This document shows positions 25,929-35,555 of a stretch of 42,317 nt of DNA, in pieces (position 1 is the stretch's first letter; every line of letters starts with the position of its first letter). Made by a program: the position numbers and the translations under genes. Below the pieces are notes generated by a model that was not told the origin of the DNA, ran no database searches, and saw nothing but the letters and a program-made list of their open reading frames with translations. Source of the stretch: Acetobacter sp. (GTDB taxonomy: Bacteria; Pseudomonadota; Alphaproteobacteria; Acetobacterales; Acetobacteraceae); assembly GCA_017474285.1 (NCBI GenBank), contig JAFVHT010000041.1, positions 1-42,317 on the forward strand, given 5' to 3'.

Positions 25929-28084
25929 CTGAAAACAAACTTCCTACAAAGGGGGTACACTTTCCTGCATTGCCATTAGAGGCACCATTGGACATGCCAG
26001 TACAGGACTTGCATGTTCCTCCTGATATGAGAGGGAGAAAAGGTAAGCCTGTTACTTCGCCGCATAGTATTGTTTTACGTCGTGCAGCCGTGATTGGCTC
26101 TGCCCTGTTGATAACAGCCTATGGGGCATGGCGTACACGTAAAGTAATGGATGAGGCAGGGGTTTCAACGCTTGGTATTATTATACTGCTGTTGTTTACT
26201 GTGTTGTTTATGTGGATTGCTCTTGCATTTACATCAGCTGTTGCAGGATTTTGTTCGTTTGTTACGCATGGTGGTCGAGGGCTTGGGATTCAGTGTTCTG
26301 GTGCTTTGCCCCATTTAAAGCATAAAACAGCTCTTTTATTACCGACCTATAACGAACTGCCACACCGTGTTATGGCAGGGTTGCAAGCCATTTATACGAG
26401 TTTGGAACAAACAGGTCAGCTTGAGGCTTTTGATATCTTTATTTTATCAGACACGACAGATCCTGATATTTGGGTACAAGAGGAAGCAGCTTTTCTCAAA
26501 TTGCGAGAGAAAACAGGAGGATATAATCGTATTTTCTATCGCCGTAGGTATAAGAATATCGAACGAAAGGCAGGGAATATTAGTGAATGGGTTCGTCGTT
26601 TCGGCGCTGCTTATGAGTGTATGGTTACGCTAGACGCGGATTCTGTTATGTCTGGTTCAACACTTGTTCGGTTAGCCGATGCGATGGTGCGTAACCCGGG
26701 GGTAGGTCTTATTCAGACTTTACCGATTATTGTGGGGGGAAGCACGCTTTTTGCACGTCTTCAACAATTTGCTGGTCGGGTCTATGGACCTGTTATTGCT
26801 TTTGGCATTGCATGGTGGCATGGTTCAGAGGGGAATTATTGGGGGCATAATGCGATTATTCGCACACGTGCTTTTGCAGAACAAGCAGGGTTACCCCATA
26901 TATCGGGGCAGCCTCCATTTGGTGGGCATATTTTGAGTCATGATTTTGTTGAAGCTGCGCTAATGCGCCGTGGTGGTTGGGCTATTCATATGATTCCAGC
27001 TCTTGACGGATCATATGAGGAAAGCCCTCCGACGCTAACAGATATTGCTATTCGTGATAGACGGTGGTGTCAAGGTAATCTTCAACATATGAGAGTATTA
27101 CCAACGCGTAAGCTTCATTGGATCAGTCGCTTGCATATGATTATCGGTATAGGTGCCTATGTTACGTCGCCTTTGTGGTTAATTTTTTTGCTTGTCGGTG
27201 TTTGTATTTCTATACAGGCACATTTTCAACGTCCTGAATATTTCGGATCTACTAAACTCCTTTATCCAAATTGGCCGCATATTGACCCTATACAGGCGAG
27301 AGATGTGTTTATTGGGACGATGGCTGTACTACTCGCTCCTAAACTATTGGCATACATTGCTATGCTCTTTAATCATAAAATAACAAAGGAAAGTGGTGGG
27401 GCATGGCGACTTGGAGCCTCTGTTTTGTTAGAAACGTTAATAGGAGGGTTAATTGCGCCTATTTCAATGATGATTCAAACGTCGGTTATTTTCTCTATTA
27501 TGAGAGGGCATGATTCAGGTTGGAATGTTCAACGACGAGATGATGGTCACGTTCCGTTAAGAGAGGTCATTAAAAATTATTGGTTTTTTACGGCATTTGG
27601 TTTGGTATTAAGCGTTGGTGCGTGGATGGTTTCACCTTCTTTGTTTTTGTGGATGACACCCGTCCTTTTAGGTTTGATGTTTTCTATTCCTCTTGTGGCG
27701 TGGACGAGTAGCCGTGCTATGGGGCAAAAACTTCGTCAAGCAGGTTTATTACTTATTCCAGAGGAAACAGAGCTTCCGGAGGTGTTAGATCGGCTTAAAC
27801 ATATACAGCATAAACAGGAGAGGCAAGAAACCATTAAAGAACCCTATGAAGCTATGCGTGCTTTACGTGCTGATGTGGCATTACAAGAGGCCCATATGGC
27901 TATGCTTCCACATGAGCGTAAGGCAGGAGATCCTATAGATGTTGAACAACTTGTCGGTCTTCTGAAATTATCAGAATCTTCGACATTAGAGGGTGCAGAG
28001 CGTAGTTTAACAGTAAGAGAAAAAGCTGCTGTTCTGGCGACACGTAAAGGGGTACAGATGATTTTAAATCTACCTGCTACATAA
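25904..28084 (+). CDS. opgH: Glucans biosynthesis glucosyltransferase OpgH
   Basis: The inner-membrane family 2 glucosyltransferase that polymerises UDP-glucose into the beta-1,2-linked backbone of periplasmic glucans. The 726 residues include two N-terminal membrane helices (about 55-75 and 85-115), the cytosolic catalytic domain with LLPTYNELPHRV, SDTTDPDIW, LDADSVMSG and the QxxRW-like DRRWCQGNLQH, and a set of C-terminal membrane helices. It starts 25 bp inside opgG. A strong hairpin 30 bp after the stop ends the unit. Confidence 0.95.
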   Translation: MVVPVDTVTENKLPTKGVHFPALPLEAPLDMPVQDLHVPPDMRGRKGKPVTSPHSIVLRRAAVIGSALLITAYGAWRTRKVMDEAGVSTLGIIILLLFTVLFMWIALAFTSAVAGFCSFVTHGGRGLGIQCSGALPHLKHKTALLLPTYNELPHRVMAGLQAIYTSLEQTGQLEAFDIFILSDTTDPDIWVQEEAAFLKLREKTGGYNRIFYRRRYKNIERKAGNISEWVRRFGAAYECMVTLDADSVMSGSTLVRLADAMVRNPGVGLIQTLPIIVGGSTLFARLQQFAGRVYGPVIAFGIAWWHGSEGNYWGHNAIIRTRAFAEQAGLPHISGQPPFGGHILSHDFVEAALMRRGGWAIHMIPALDGSYEESPPTLTDIAIRDRRWCQGNLQHMRVLPTRKLHWISRLHMIIGIGAYVTSPLWLIFLLVGVCISIQAHFQRPEYFGSTKLLYPNWPHIDPIQARDVFIGTMAVLLAPKLLAYIAMLFNHKITKESGGAWRLGASVLLETLIGGLIAPISMMIQTSVIFSIMRGHDSGWNVQRRDDGHVPLREVIKNYWFFTAFGLVLSVGAWMVSPSLFLWMTPVLLGLMFSIPLVAWTSSRAMGQKLRQAGLLLIPEETELPEVLDRLKHIQHKQERQETIKEPYEAMRALRADVALQEAHMAMLPHERKAGDPIDVEQLVGLLKLSESSTLEGAERSLTVREKAAVLATRKGVQMILNLPAT

Positions 28085-28113
28085 GATAAATTAAGACGAA
28101 ATCAAGAAAGTAT

Positions 28114-28137
28114 AAAAGAGTTTTGAAAACTCTTTTT
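28114..28137 (+). terminator. Bidirectional terminator between opgH and the small periplasmic gene
   Basis: aaaagagtttt (28114-28124) and aaaactctttt (28126-28136) are perfect inverted arms and leave A and T runs on either side, so the hairpin can serve both convergent genes. Confidence 0.75.
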
Positions 28138-28177
28138 AGAGAAATAATCAAAGCATTGAGAACATTGTGAATAGAAA

Positions 28178-28609
28178 TTAGTCACTTTCTTCAGGGAGAG
28201 TATCAATAGGGAGAGTATCAATTTTTGCACAGGCTTTAAGAATTTCTTTTGAAGATTTGTGATCCTGACATATAGCGCGTACATCAACAGCACAACGTTC
28301 GGAGGCTACTTCAAAATCGGATTCTAGAACGTCTTCAACAATAGCAAGATCTGGGTTCTGATAGTCGTCTTCATTTTCTTTTAATAAATTTTGTGTTGTG
28401 TGTAATTTTTTAAGAGCATTGACGCAAGGTGTACTTGTCGTTTTTGAGGAGAGACGTAAAACAGCGAGTTCTTTTCGAAGGAGAATATTAACGGAATTAT
28501 CGCGTCGTGCAGGTTGCTGATCATCACCATCTGCCCACGAGACAGTGGGTAAAGCACAGAGCAGAGTAAGAGCGATCATCGCTATAGTAGAAGAACGAAA
28601 AACGGACAT
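28178..28609 (-). CDS. Hypothetical small secreted protein
   Basis: About 143 residues from the ATG at 28609, which has aggag 8 nt upstream; the frame also allows a GTG at 28618. A signal peptide is clear (hydrophobic MIALTLLCALPTVSWA, cleavage after the Ala). The mature part is acidic, mostly helical in appearance, with four Cys (single ones in the middle, then CAVDVRAIC and a later one), suggesting two disulfides. The C-terminal repeat IDTLPIDTLP comes from a 15-bp tandem duplication (28194-28223). No family is recognised and the role is unknown. Confidence 0.65.
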   Translation of the reverse strand: MSVFRSSTIAMIALTLLCALPTVSWADGDDQQPARRDNSVNILLRKELAVLRLSSKTTSTPCVNALKKLHTTQNLLKENEDDYQNPDLAIVEDVLESDFEVASERCAVDVRAICQDHKSSKEILKACAKIDTLPIDTLPEESD

Positions 28610-28761
28610 AGAAAACACTCCTGAGTATAAATAGATTATAAATTTATCGTTTCTTACAATCTTATGTAAATTCCTAACATTGAAGTGGCAAGAGGTAAAG
28701 AAAGAGAAAGTAATGCTTATTATGTGCTTGACATAAGGGATAGTTTGGTGCGAAATAAAAA

Positions 28762-28861
28762 CTTGGAAAGTTGGTAGTGGACGAATGCCCTTTCAAACAG
28801 GTCAGGTCTGGAAGGAAGCAGCCATGGGAGGTCTCATTCGGGTTATTACCAGCTTTCCAAA
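28762..28861 (+). ncRNA. ffs: Signal recognition particle RNA (4.5S, small bacterial type)
   Basis: The conserved apical domain is present: caggtctggaaggaagcagcc with the GGAAGGAAGCAGCC core and its short asymmetric loop. The flanks pair to form the long hairpin: TTGGAAAG with CTTTCCAA, TGGTA with TTACCA, and CGAATG with CATTCG. The RNA binds Ffh and targets membrane proteins. Its position just before dnaX-ybaB-recR matches the order in many alphaproteobacteria. End points are set by the outer pairing and are good to a few nucleotides. Confidence 0.95.
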
Positions 28862-28947
28862 TAAATTTTGTTCACTCTCTATAAAGGGGTGTTTCAAAGG
28901 GTGTCTGTAGGAGTTTTTTCTCTGGTATTTCTATTTTTGGGTGAGGT

Positions 28948-30878
28948 ATGAATCAACACCAGGGGGAAGATCTACAGCTTGAAGAACCGTCAAGCCCCGA
29001 ACCAGAAGGTCCCTGTTTATTTGATGAGAGTGACTTGCCTTCAGATCAAGTTTCTTCTCAAAGTCACGCCCAAAATCACGCAGAGTATCTTGTTTTAGCA
29101 CGTAAATACCGCCCTCTTACTTTTGAAGATCTTATTGGTCAAGAAGCAATGGTGCGGACATTACGGAACGCTTTTGCGTTAGGGAGAGTCGCACACGCCT
29201 TTATGCTAACCGGGGTGCGTGGGGTTGGTAAAACGACGACAGCGCGTATTATTGCTCGTGCCTTAAATTGTGTTGGGGTTGATGGCAAAGGAGGACCTAC
29301 GCCTGATCCGTGTGGTGTCTGTCTGAATTGTCGCGCTATTCTGAATGATCGACATCCTGATGTCTTAGAAATGGATGCAGCATCGCGTACAGGTGTGATG
29401 ATGTGCGTGAAATTATTGAAGCGACTCGCTTTCGACCTGTGCAAGGACGAATGAAAGTCTTTATTATTGATGAAGTGCATATGTTATCACGCAATGCGTT
29501 TAATGCATTGTTAAAAACATTAGAAGAGCCTCCCGAACAGGCAGCCTTTATTTTTGCAACAACTGAGTTACGGAAAGTGCCGGTGACAGTGTTATCACGG
29601 TGTCAACGGTTTGATTTACGTCGGATTTCTCAGACAGAACTTGTAGATTTATTTCGTTCTATTACAGAAAAGGAGCATGTTCATCTCTCAGATGATGCGT
29701 TGGCTTTGGTTGCGCGTGCTGCGGATGGTTCTGTTCGTGATGGGCTTTCGTTACTTGATCAGGCGATTGCGCATGGCTCTGAACATACTGGATCAGACGG
29801 CGTTATTGGTGCGCAAGTCATTAGTGACATGCTTGGGCTTGCGGATCGTGAGGTTGTTCTGGATATGCTGGAAGCGGTATTGACAGGAAAGACGACACAG
29901 GTTCTAAACCTTATGGATGCAGCATATAGTCGTGGGGCAGATCCCAGGCTTGTGTTAGGTGATATGCTAGAATTAGTGCATACGATTTCACGCTTGCGGG
30001 TAGATCCTGGGTTAATAAACGCTGCTGAGATGTCTGAGGCTGAGCGTGTGCGAGGGGGGCAAATAGCCTCTGCGATGACAGTGCCTGTGTTAATGCGTAC
30101 ATGGCAAATGTTGCTCAAAGGCGCGCAAGAATTAGAATACGCTCCTGATCGTCGAGCAGCGGCTGATATGGTGTTGATACGTTTGTGTTATGTGGCTGAT
30201 TTACCCTCTCCCGAAGAGGTTGTTCGTCGTCTTGTCGACGAAGGGGAAACCCATAATGAGGCAATTCCGCCTATTGATTCTCCTCTTAAAGAACAGAAGC
30301 AGACAACTCATATAATATCACAGGCTGTGCCCGATAAAATCCAAGAGCGTGAGCATGTTTGTTTGGAAGAGCCTCGTGCAAGTGATTCTGTTCTTCTTCC
30401 TTCTTTTAAGCCAATGCCTAAAACGTGGCGGGAGGCTGTTGCGCTTGTGCAAAATAGCGCACCAATTTTGCATGGACATTTACGTTGTGCAGTCCATGAG
30501 GTGAGTTTTAAGCCTGGTGAAATTGTTATGCGGGTTGAAAAATCTGTGCCAACAAATATAGCGCGCCAGTTTTCCCAAATCCTTGAAGAAGCAACAGAGA
30601 GACCGTGACAGGTTATTTTATCAAATGCTTCCGGTAAGCCTACTCTTGATGCACAAGGGGCAGAAATTATTGAGTTTCGTCGTAAGGAAGTAGAAAGACA
30701 TCCTTTTGTACAGGCAACCTTAATGGCGTTTCCTGGATCTGAAGTATATGATGTTTACGATAAGGAACTTGATAGTTATGGTTTGCCACAAGAAGAATTA
30801 TCAGAGGGGTGTTTTCCCTTACCTGATGAGAACTTTTTCAATAGTGAGGAAGAAGAGACGCTAGAGGTGCTTGTTTGA
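28948..30878 (+). pseudogene. dnaX: DNA polymerase III tau/gamma subunit, interrupted by a frameshift and an in-frame TGA
   Basis: The clamp-loader motor. The first part (28948-29454 frame) has the RuvB/DnaX-type ATPase: RKYRPLTFEDLIGQE, Walker A GVRGVGKTTTARIIA, and a zinc module with CGVCLNCRAI. At about 29395 one base is missing: the family sequence SRTGVDDVREIIEATRF is split, with SRTGV in one frame and DDVREIIEATRF in the next. The second frame carries on with Walker B FIIDEVHMLSRNAFNALLKTLEEPP and the sensor region to 30605. There a TGA (30606-30608) stands where the family has Trp, and the same frame continues for 89 further codons of tau C-terminus (ending near LDSYGLP and a stop at 30876-30878). 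dnaX is essential, so these may be sequence errors; otherwise recoding or another copy is needed. Confidence 0.8.
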
Positions 30879-30946
30879 AAGTATAGAGGATAGGCATTAT
30901 TATAGTGGTTGTGGTGTGGTATGGTTTTTAACAAGAGGAGAGTATT

Positions 30947-31270
30947 ATGAAAAATCTTGCATCCTTAATGAAACAGGCTTCGCAAATGCAAGCTAAAATG
31001 GAAGCAATGCAAACCAAGCTTGAAGGGATGACTATTGAAGGGTCATCTGGCGCAGGTAAAGTGACCGTAGTATTGAGTGGTAAAGGGGATATGCGTTCTA
31101 TTCGCATTGATCCTGCATTAGCTGATCCTGAGGAAATGGAAATGTTACAGGATTTGATCGTCGCAGCCAGTGCTGATGCGCGTCATAAATTAGATGAAAA
31201 AGCGGCAGAGGAAATGCAAAAAGCAACAGGTGGGCTTAACTTACCACCCGGTTTTAAGCTACCTTTTTAA
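30947..31270 (+). CDS. YbaB/EbfC family nucleoid-associated protein
   Basis: A 107-residue DNA-binding dimer of the YbaB/EbfC family. It shows [15 protein letters not shown] at the N-terminus, the central [22 protein letters not shown] and the C-terminal helix with [14 protein letters not shown]. It sits between dnaX and recR, its usual place. An aggag site precedes the ATG. Confidence 0.95.
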   Translation: MKNLASLMKQASQMQAKMEAMQTKLEGMTIEGSSGAGKVTVVLSGKGDMRSIRIDPALADPEEMEMLQDLIVAASADARHKLDEKAAEEMQKATGGLNLPPGFKLPF

Positions 31271-31309
31271 GCTGTTATTCTAAAATAGAAATAGTTATCG
31301 CTTTACGGT

Positions 31310-31912
31310 ATGAACAGCCAAGAGATAGACGATCTCATTCGTATGCTTGCGCGTTTACCAGGGTTTGGTCCACGTTCGGCACGGAGGGTGGCACTCTATC
31401 TTTTACGTGATCCACAAGCCCGCTTGTTTCCTTTAGTGCATGCTTTGGAACGAGCGGGCTCCTCTGTAGGGACATGTTCTACGTGCGGAACATTAGATAC
31501 GACAGACCCCTGCCATATTTGCACCGATACAGAACGTGATCAAAGGTTGATTTGTGTTGTTGAAACAGTAGGGGATCTTTGGGCGTTAGAGCGGGCTGGT
31601 GTCCATCGTGGTGTGTATCAGGTATTAGGTGGAACATTGTCGCCTTTAGCAGGGAGGGGACCAGAAGATTTAAATGTGACTTCGTTATTGCATAGGGTTG
31701 AAACGGGTAAAGTGAGAGAAATTATTCTCGCATTGGGCGCGACTGTAGAAGGAACGGCGACGATGCATTGGCTAACCGAGACTTTAGCACGTTATACGGG
31801 GGTTATTGTGAGTCGGGTTGCGCGTGGCATGCCTATAGGGGGGGCACTTGATATGCTTGATGATGGCACATTAGCTGCAGCTTTAAGTGCGCGTCACCCC
31901 ATTTCATCGTAA
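31310..31912 (+). CDS. recR: Recombination protein RecR
   Basis: A 200-residue protein of the RecFOR pathway that helps load RecA on gapped DNA. It has an N-terminal helix-hairpin-helix region (LPGFGPRSARRVALYLL), a four-Cys zinc finger (CSTCGTLDTTDPCHIC) and a Toprim domain (ICVVETVGDLWALER). The length is standard. It starts 39 bp after ybaB. Confidence 0.96.
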   Translation: MNSQEIDDLIRMLARLPGFGPRSARRVALYLLRDPQARLFPLVHALERAGSSVGTCSTCGTLDTTDPCHICTDTERDQRLICVVETVGDLWALERAGVHRGVYQVLGGTLSPLAGRGPEDLNVTSLLHRVETGKVREIILALGATVEGTATMHWLTETLARYTGVIVSRVARGMPIGGALDMLDDGTLAAALSARHPISS

Positions 31913-31932
31913 TACACAGAAGGACTTTTTCT

Positions 31933-32736
31933 ATGACATGGACTGCTGCGCTGCCGATTGATCCTGCGATAGCCCGTCGTGCCCTTGTCACGGGGGGAGG
32001 AGCTCGTTTAGGGCGTGCTTTGGTACTCATGTTGGCAGAAGCTGGCTTTGACGTGGCTATTCATTATAAGGAAAGCGTTGATGCCGCGACTCAGACTTTG
32101 GAAAGTGTTAAAAGTCGTGGGCGACATGGGTGTATTATAGGTGCTGATTTGGGCGATGAAAAAGAGACGCAAGCGCTTATTGTTGAAGCGCAGCGTCTTT
32201 TGGGCGGACCTTTAGGTGTCTTGGTGAATAATGCCTCTGTTTTTGAGCGAGATGAATGGAACGATGTTTCGTGCGAAACTTGGGCAAAACATATGTTGCC
32301 TAATGTAAGAGCTCCTTTTATTCTTATGCAGGCTTTTGCAAAAGCCATGCCCGCGGAGGGGCGGGGTATGGTGTTAAATATGTTAGATGAACGCGTTTGG
32401 TCACTGACGCCCCATTTTGTGAGTTATACAGTTTCTAAAAGCGCTTTGTGGACATTAACGCAAACCATGGCATTGGCATTAGCACCGCATGGGATTCGTG
32501 TGAATGCTATTGGTCCCGGTCCTGCCTTGCCGAGTGTGAGACAAACGGCGGAACAATTTGCACAACAATGTGCGTCTGTACCTTTAGGACATGGAACATC
32601 AGCGGAAGAAGTGGCACGGGCTGCCTTGTTTTTATTGGCTTTACCTGCTGTAACCGGTCAAATGATCGCGCTTGATGGGGGGCAGCATTTGCAATGGTCT
32701 CCAGCACTGCCGGGCAGTGTTGCTTTGGAAGAGTAG
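31933..32736 (+). CDS. SDR-family oxidoreductase, pteridine-reductase/FolM-like
   Basis: A 267-residue short-chain dehydrogenase. The NAD(P) site is TGGGARLGRAL, with an Arg after the glycines as in pteridine reductases. It also has NNASVF (residues near 97), YTVSKSALW with the catalytic Tyr and Lys, and the GPGPALPS loop that is typical of the FolM/PTR1 group. It ends 3 nt before folB, so a role in dihydromonapterin or dihydrofolate reduction is likely. The substrate is inferred from motif and neighbour. A ribosome binding site agaagga lies upstream. Confidence 0.85.
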   Translation: MTWTAALPIDPAIARRALVTGGGARLGRALVLMLAEAGFDVAIHYKESVDAATQTLESVKSRGRHGCIIGADLGDEKETQALIVEAQRLLGGPLGVLVNNASVFERDEWNDVSCETWAKHMLPNVRAPFILMQAFAKAMPAEGRGMVLNMLDERVWSLTPHFVSYTVSKSALWTLTQTMALALAPHGIRVNAIGPGPALPSVRQTAEQFAQQCASVPLGHGTSAEEVARAALFLLALPAVTGQMIALDGGQHLQWSPALPGSVALEE

Positions 32737-32739
32737 GTT

Positions 32740-33141
32740 ATGTCTATTTTTGTACCTTGGGCAGAGGATCCTCCGTTACGTTGTTTGTTTTTACGGAATA
32801 TGGTGCTTGATGCCCATATTGGCGTTTTTCCTCATGAACATGGTGTAACGCAACGTATTCGTGTCTCTGTCTATTTTGGGGTCGAGGAGGCAAAAGGTCC
32901 TGAAGCGTATGTTGATGATCTGAGTAGCACTGTGTCATATGAACCTGTTGTGCAACTTGTGCGCCGTATTGTGTGTGAAAAGCATGTAAGACTTGTGGAA
33001 ACCTTAGCCAATCAGATTGCGAATGAAGTGTTATGCCTCGATCAACGCGTGTGCGTGGTACGGGTGCGGGTAGAAAAACTTGATGCCTTTGAAGAAATCG
33101 AGGGCGTCGGGGTGGAAATTGAACGACGTTCTGTGAAATAA
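32740..33141 (+). CDS. folB: Dihydroneopterin aldolase
   Basis: A 133-residue enzyme of the folate pathway that splits dihydroneopterin to 6-hydroxymethyl-dihydropterin and glycolaldehyde. It has LDAHIGVFPHEHGVTQRIRVSVYF (substrate loop and first strand), the SYEPVVQLVRRIV helix and LVETLANQIANEVLC. It starts 3 nt after the SDR gene and is probably translated with it. Confidence 0.92.
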   Translation: MSIFVPWAEDPPLRCLFLRNMVLDAHIGVFPHEHGVTQRIRVSVYFGVEEAKGPEAYVDDLSSTVSYEPVVQLVRRIVCEKHVRLVETLANQIANEVLCLDQRVCVVRVRVEKLDAFEEIEGVGVEIERRSVK

Positions 33142-33221
33142 GAAACAGTTTTTTAGAAAAAATTCGTGACGATAAAATGGCCTCATGATTGGGGCATTAA
33201 AGTGATACCATAGGAAAAAGC

Positions 33222-34568
33222 ATGACAAAATCCTTTTCTTCTCCTCGTCCATTATGTGTAAAGCATGCTCGGCAGCCTCTTAAAGGCACTCTTTGTGTGC
33301 CAGGAGATAAATCTATTAGTCATCGTGCTTTGATGTTTGCGGCTCTTGCGCAAGGTCAAACGGGGATTACAGGTTTGTTGGAAGGGGAAGATGTGCTCCG
33401 TACAGCTGCAGCAATGCGTGCTTTAGGGGCAACGCTTGTAAAAGATGAAACAAAAAAATGGTGGGTTACAGGAAGAGGGGTCGGTCATTTACTAGAACCT
33501 GACGATGTGCTTGATATGGGAAATTCTGGCACGGCAGCGCGGTTACTCTGTGGTATTCTTGCGACACATGGGGTAACGTCTGTTTTAAGTGGCGATGCTA
33601 GTTTACGCAAAAGACCAATGAAACGGGTTATGGATCCTCTTGCAGCAACAGGGGCTGTATTTTTGGCACGTGAGGGCGGGTTATTACCTCTAACTATTCG
33701 AGGTAACGCACACCCTGCACCATTACGTTATCGTCTTCCAGTGGCTTCCGCACAGGTTAAGTCCGCGGTTCTGTTAGCAGGCTTAAACGCAGAGGGGGAA
33801 ACATGTGTCGAGGAATCTGTGGCAACGCGTGATCATACAGAAAATATGTTACAGCATTTTGGCGCAGAAGTTGCTGTTGAAAAAACCTCGACGGGCGGGC
33901 GCATCATTCGGTTAAAAGGGCGATCCTCTTTAATTGCACGAGATGTTGTTGTGCCCGGTGATGTGTCTTCGGCATTATTTCCGTTCGTTGCGGCGTTATT
34001 GGTACCTGACTCAGAAATACACATAAAAGGCGTAGGGCTTAATTCTTTACGGACAGGCGCTTTAACAACGATTATTGAAATGGGCGGATTGGTGAGCATA
34101 ACAAATACCTATACAGAAGGTGGGGAGCCTGTCGGTGATGTGTCTGTCAGGGCTTCTGAACTACAAGGGGTCGATGTTCCTGAGGAGCGTGCCCCGTCTA
34201 TGATTGATGAATATCCTATTTTAGCCGTAGCGGCGGCGTATGCACGCGGTGTGTCACGTTTTCGTGGGCTCGAAGAATTGCGTGTTAAAGAAAGCGATCG
34301 GTTAAGGGCTATTGTGTCTATGTTGGAAAAAAATGGTGTTCGTACTGCAGTAGAAAACAACGATCTCATCATATGGGGGACAGGGGGCAATATTCCGGGC
34401 GGAGGGCATGTGGAAACCCACATGGATCATCGATTGGCGATGAGTGCGTCTATATTAGGGTTAGTTGCTAAGCAACAAGTCTCTCTTGATGATACGTGTT
34501 TTATTGATACGAGTTTCCCGGGTTATTTATCTTTAATGAATAGTATTGGTGCGGGGTTTGACCTATGA
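33222..34568 (+). CDS. aroA: 3-phosphoshikimate 1-carboxyvinyltransferase (EPSP synthase)
   Basis: Transfers the enolpyruvyl group of PEP to shikimate-3-phosphate in the aromatic amino acid pathway. The 448 residues include VPGDKSISHRALMFAALAQG, GNSGTAARLLCGILA, RKRPMKRVMDPL and the C-terminal EELRVKESDRLRAI with DHRLAMSASILG. The alanine-type NSGTA motif and length suggest class I or II; no resistance claim is made. The stop overlaps the cmk start by 4 nt. Confidence 0.96.
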   Translation: MTKSFSSPRPLCVKHARQPLKGTLCVPGDKSISHRALMFAALAQGQTGITGLLEGEDVLRTAAAMRALGATLVKDETKKWWVTGRGVGHLLEPDDVLDMGNSGTAARLLCGILATHGVTSVLSGDASLRKRPMKRVMDPLAATGAVFLAREGGLLPLTIRGNAHPAPLRYRLPVASAQVKSAVLLAGLNAEGETCVEESVATRDHTENMLQHFGAEVAVEKTSTGGRIIRLKGRSSLIARDVVVPGDVSSALFPFVAALLVPDSEIHIKGVGLNSLRTGALTTIIEMGGLVSITNTYTEGGEPVGDVSVRASELQGVDVPEERAPSMIDEYPILAVAAAYARGVSRFRGLEELRVKESDRLRAIVSMLEKNGVRTAVENNDLIIWGTGGNIPGGGHVETHMDHRLAMSASILGLVAKQQVSLDDTCFIDTSFPGYLSLMNSIGAGFDL

Positions 34569-35224
34569 AAATCGGCGGACCTGTTATTGCTGTAGATGGA
34601 CCTGCTGCGGCAGGAAAAGGGACATTGGCACGTCAATTAGCAGAGGTTTTGAAATTACCCTATCTTGATACAGGGTTGTTATATCGCGCTGTAACGTGGA
34701 AAGTGCTTGAGGCAGGTGCAAAGCCAACGGATCCAGCAGAAACATTTGCCCGTGCATTGACAATAGAAGATACACGTCGATCAGGTTTGCGTAGTTCAGA
34801 AGTCACACAAGCGGTAAGCAATGTCGCCGCACAACCAGCAGTACGTGAAGCGTTGATTGATATTCAGAGACATTTTGCTGCAATACATGGTGGCGTTCTT
34901 GATGGGCGTGACATTGGCACCGTTATTTTTCCTGAAGCCGATGTTAAGTTTTTTATTACAGCTTCATTACCGACACGGGCTTTAAGACGTTTTCTCCAAA
35001 TGGGCGGGGATATGACAGCTCCAGACGCTTCAGAAAAACTCCATATAATAGAAGACTCTTTAAAAACCCGTGATCATGTTGATACTAACCGCGAGAATGC
35101 GCCTTTGTGTCAGGCACACGATGCTTACGTCATTGAAACAGACGCTATGGATGCGACGAGTATATTGTCTGAAGCCTTACGTATTGTCAGGGAGCGACTC
35201 GGTACGTCTCTTAAAACAATATAA
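34565..35224 (+). CDS. cmk: Cytidylate kinase
   Basis: Phosphorylates CMP and dCMP with ATP in nucleotide recycling. The 219 residues have the P-loop VDGPAAAGKGTLARQLA, YLDTGLLYRAVTW, the CMP-site DGRDIGTVIFPEADVKFF and the lid region with RALRRFLQMGG. It overlaps aroA (ATGA) and precedes rpsA, the classical aroA-cmk-rpsA order. Confidence 0.96.
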   Translation: MKIGGPVIAVDGPAAAGKGTLARQLAEVLKLPYLDTGLLYRAVTWKVLEAGAKPTDPAETFARALTIEDTRRSGLRSSEVTQAVSNVAAQPAVREALIDIQRHFAAIHGGVLDGRDIGTVIFPEADVKFFITASLPTRALRRFLQMGGDMTAPDASEKLHIIEDSLKTRDHVDTNRENAPLCQAHDAYVIETDAMDATSILSEALRIVRERLGTSLKTI

Positions 35225-35555
35225 CAACAATATGTAAGGTTATGTAACGTTACATAGGGTTCATGAGAGAGCGGATGAGTGATCGTGCCTTTGAAAAAGT
35301 GCTTTTTGATAATTTTTTCCTGATTATGTTGAGTTTTGGTTGACAAAGTCACTGCTATAGTTTTTCTACCTGATATAAGTCTTCCGTTATTTTATAAGCG
35401 GGAGGTTTTGAGCAATTTTGTGAATAGGGTTCAATCGTATGATATTTTTACGCATGGGGTTGGAAAGTCGTGTTGCAGGGTGCAAGGCGCAGGATAAGTC
35501 GACATGAGCTGTGTAATTTTTAAGCACAGGTCAGCGCAGGGTTAATAATTATAAT
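35225..35555. other. Intergenic region between cmk and rpsA
   Basis: About 330 bp with no credible gene; it holds the rpsA leader. It contains a 16-bp palindrome (35241-35256) and an extended -10-like TGATATAAG (35371-35379). S1 leaders are often autoregulated by S1 itself, but I see no defined structure that proves this here. Confidence 0.5.
35241..35256. promoter_or_regulatory. Perfect 16-bp palindrome downstream of cmk
   Basis: TATGTAACGTTACATA reads the same on both strands without a spacer. A partial copy TATGTAAGGT stands directly before it (35231-35240). It could be an operator for a dimeric regulator acting on the rpsA transcript, or a chance hairpin. Confidence 0.35.

Noticed and set aside
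29390..29405. dnaX frameshift as the E. coli-type programmed tau/gamma shift
   Set aside because: It lies in the ATPase domain between Walker A and Walker B, with no A-AAA-AAG heptamer or hairpin; the product would not be a working gamma.
30606..30608. UGA read as tryptophan genome-wide
   Set aside because: TGA is a real stop in tsaC, ccmA and aroA, where reading through would run into the next gene, so the code is standard.
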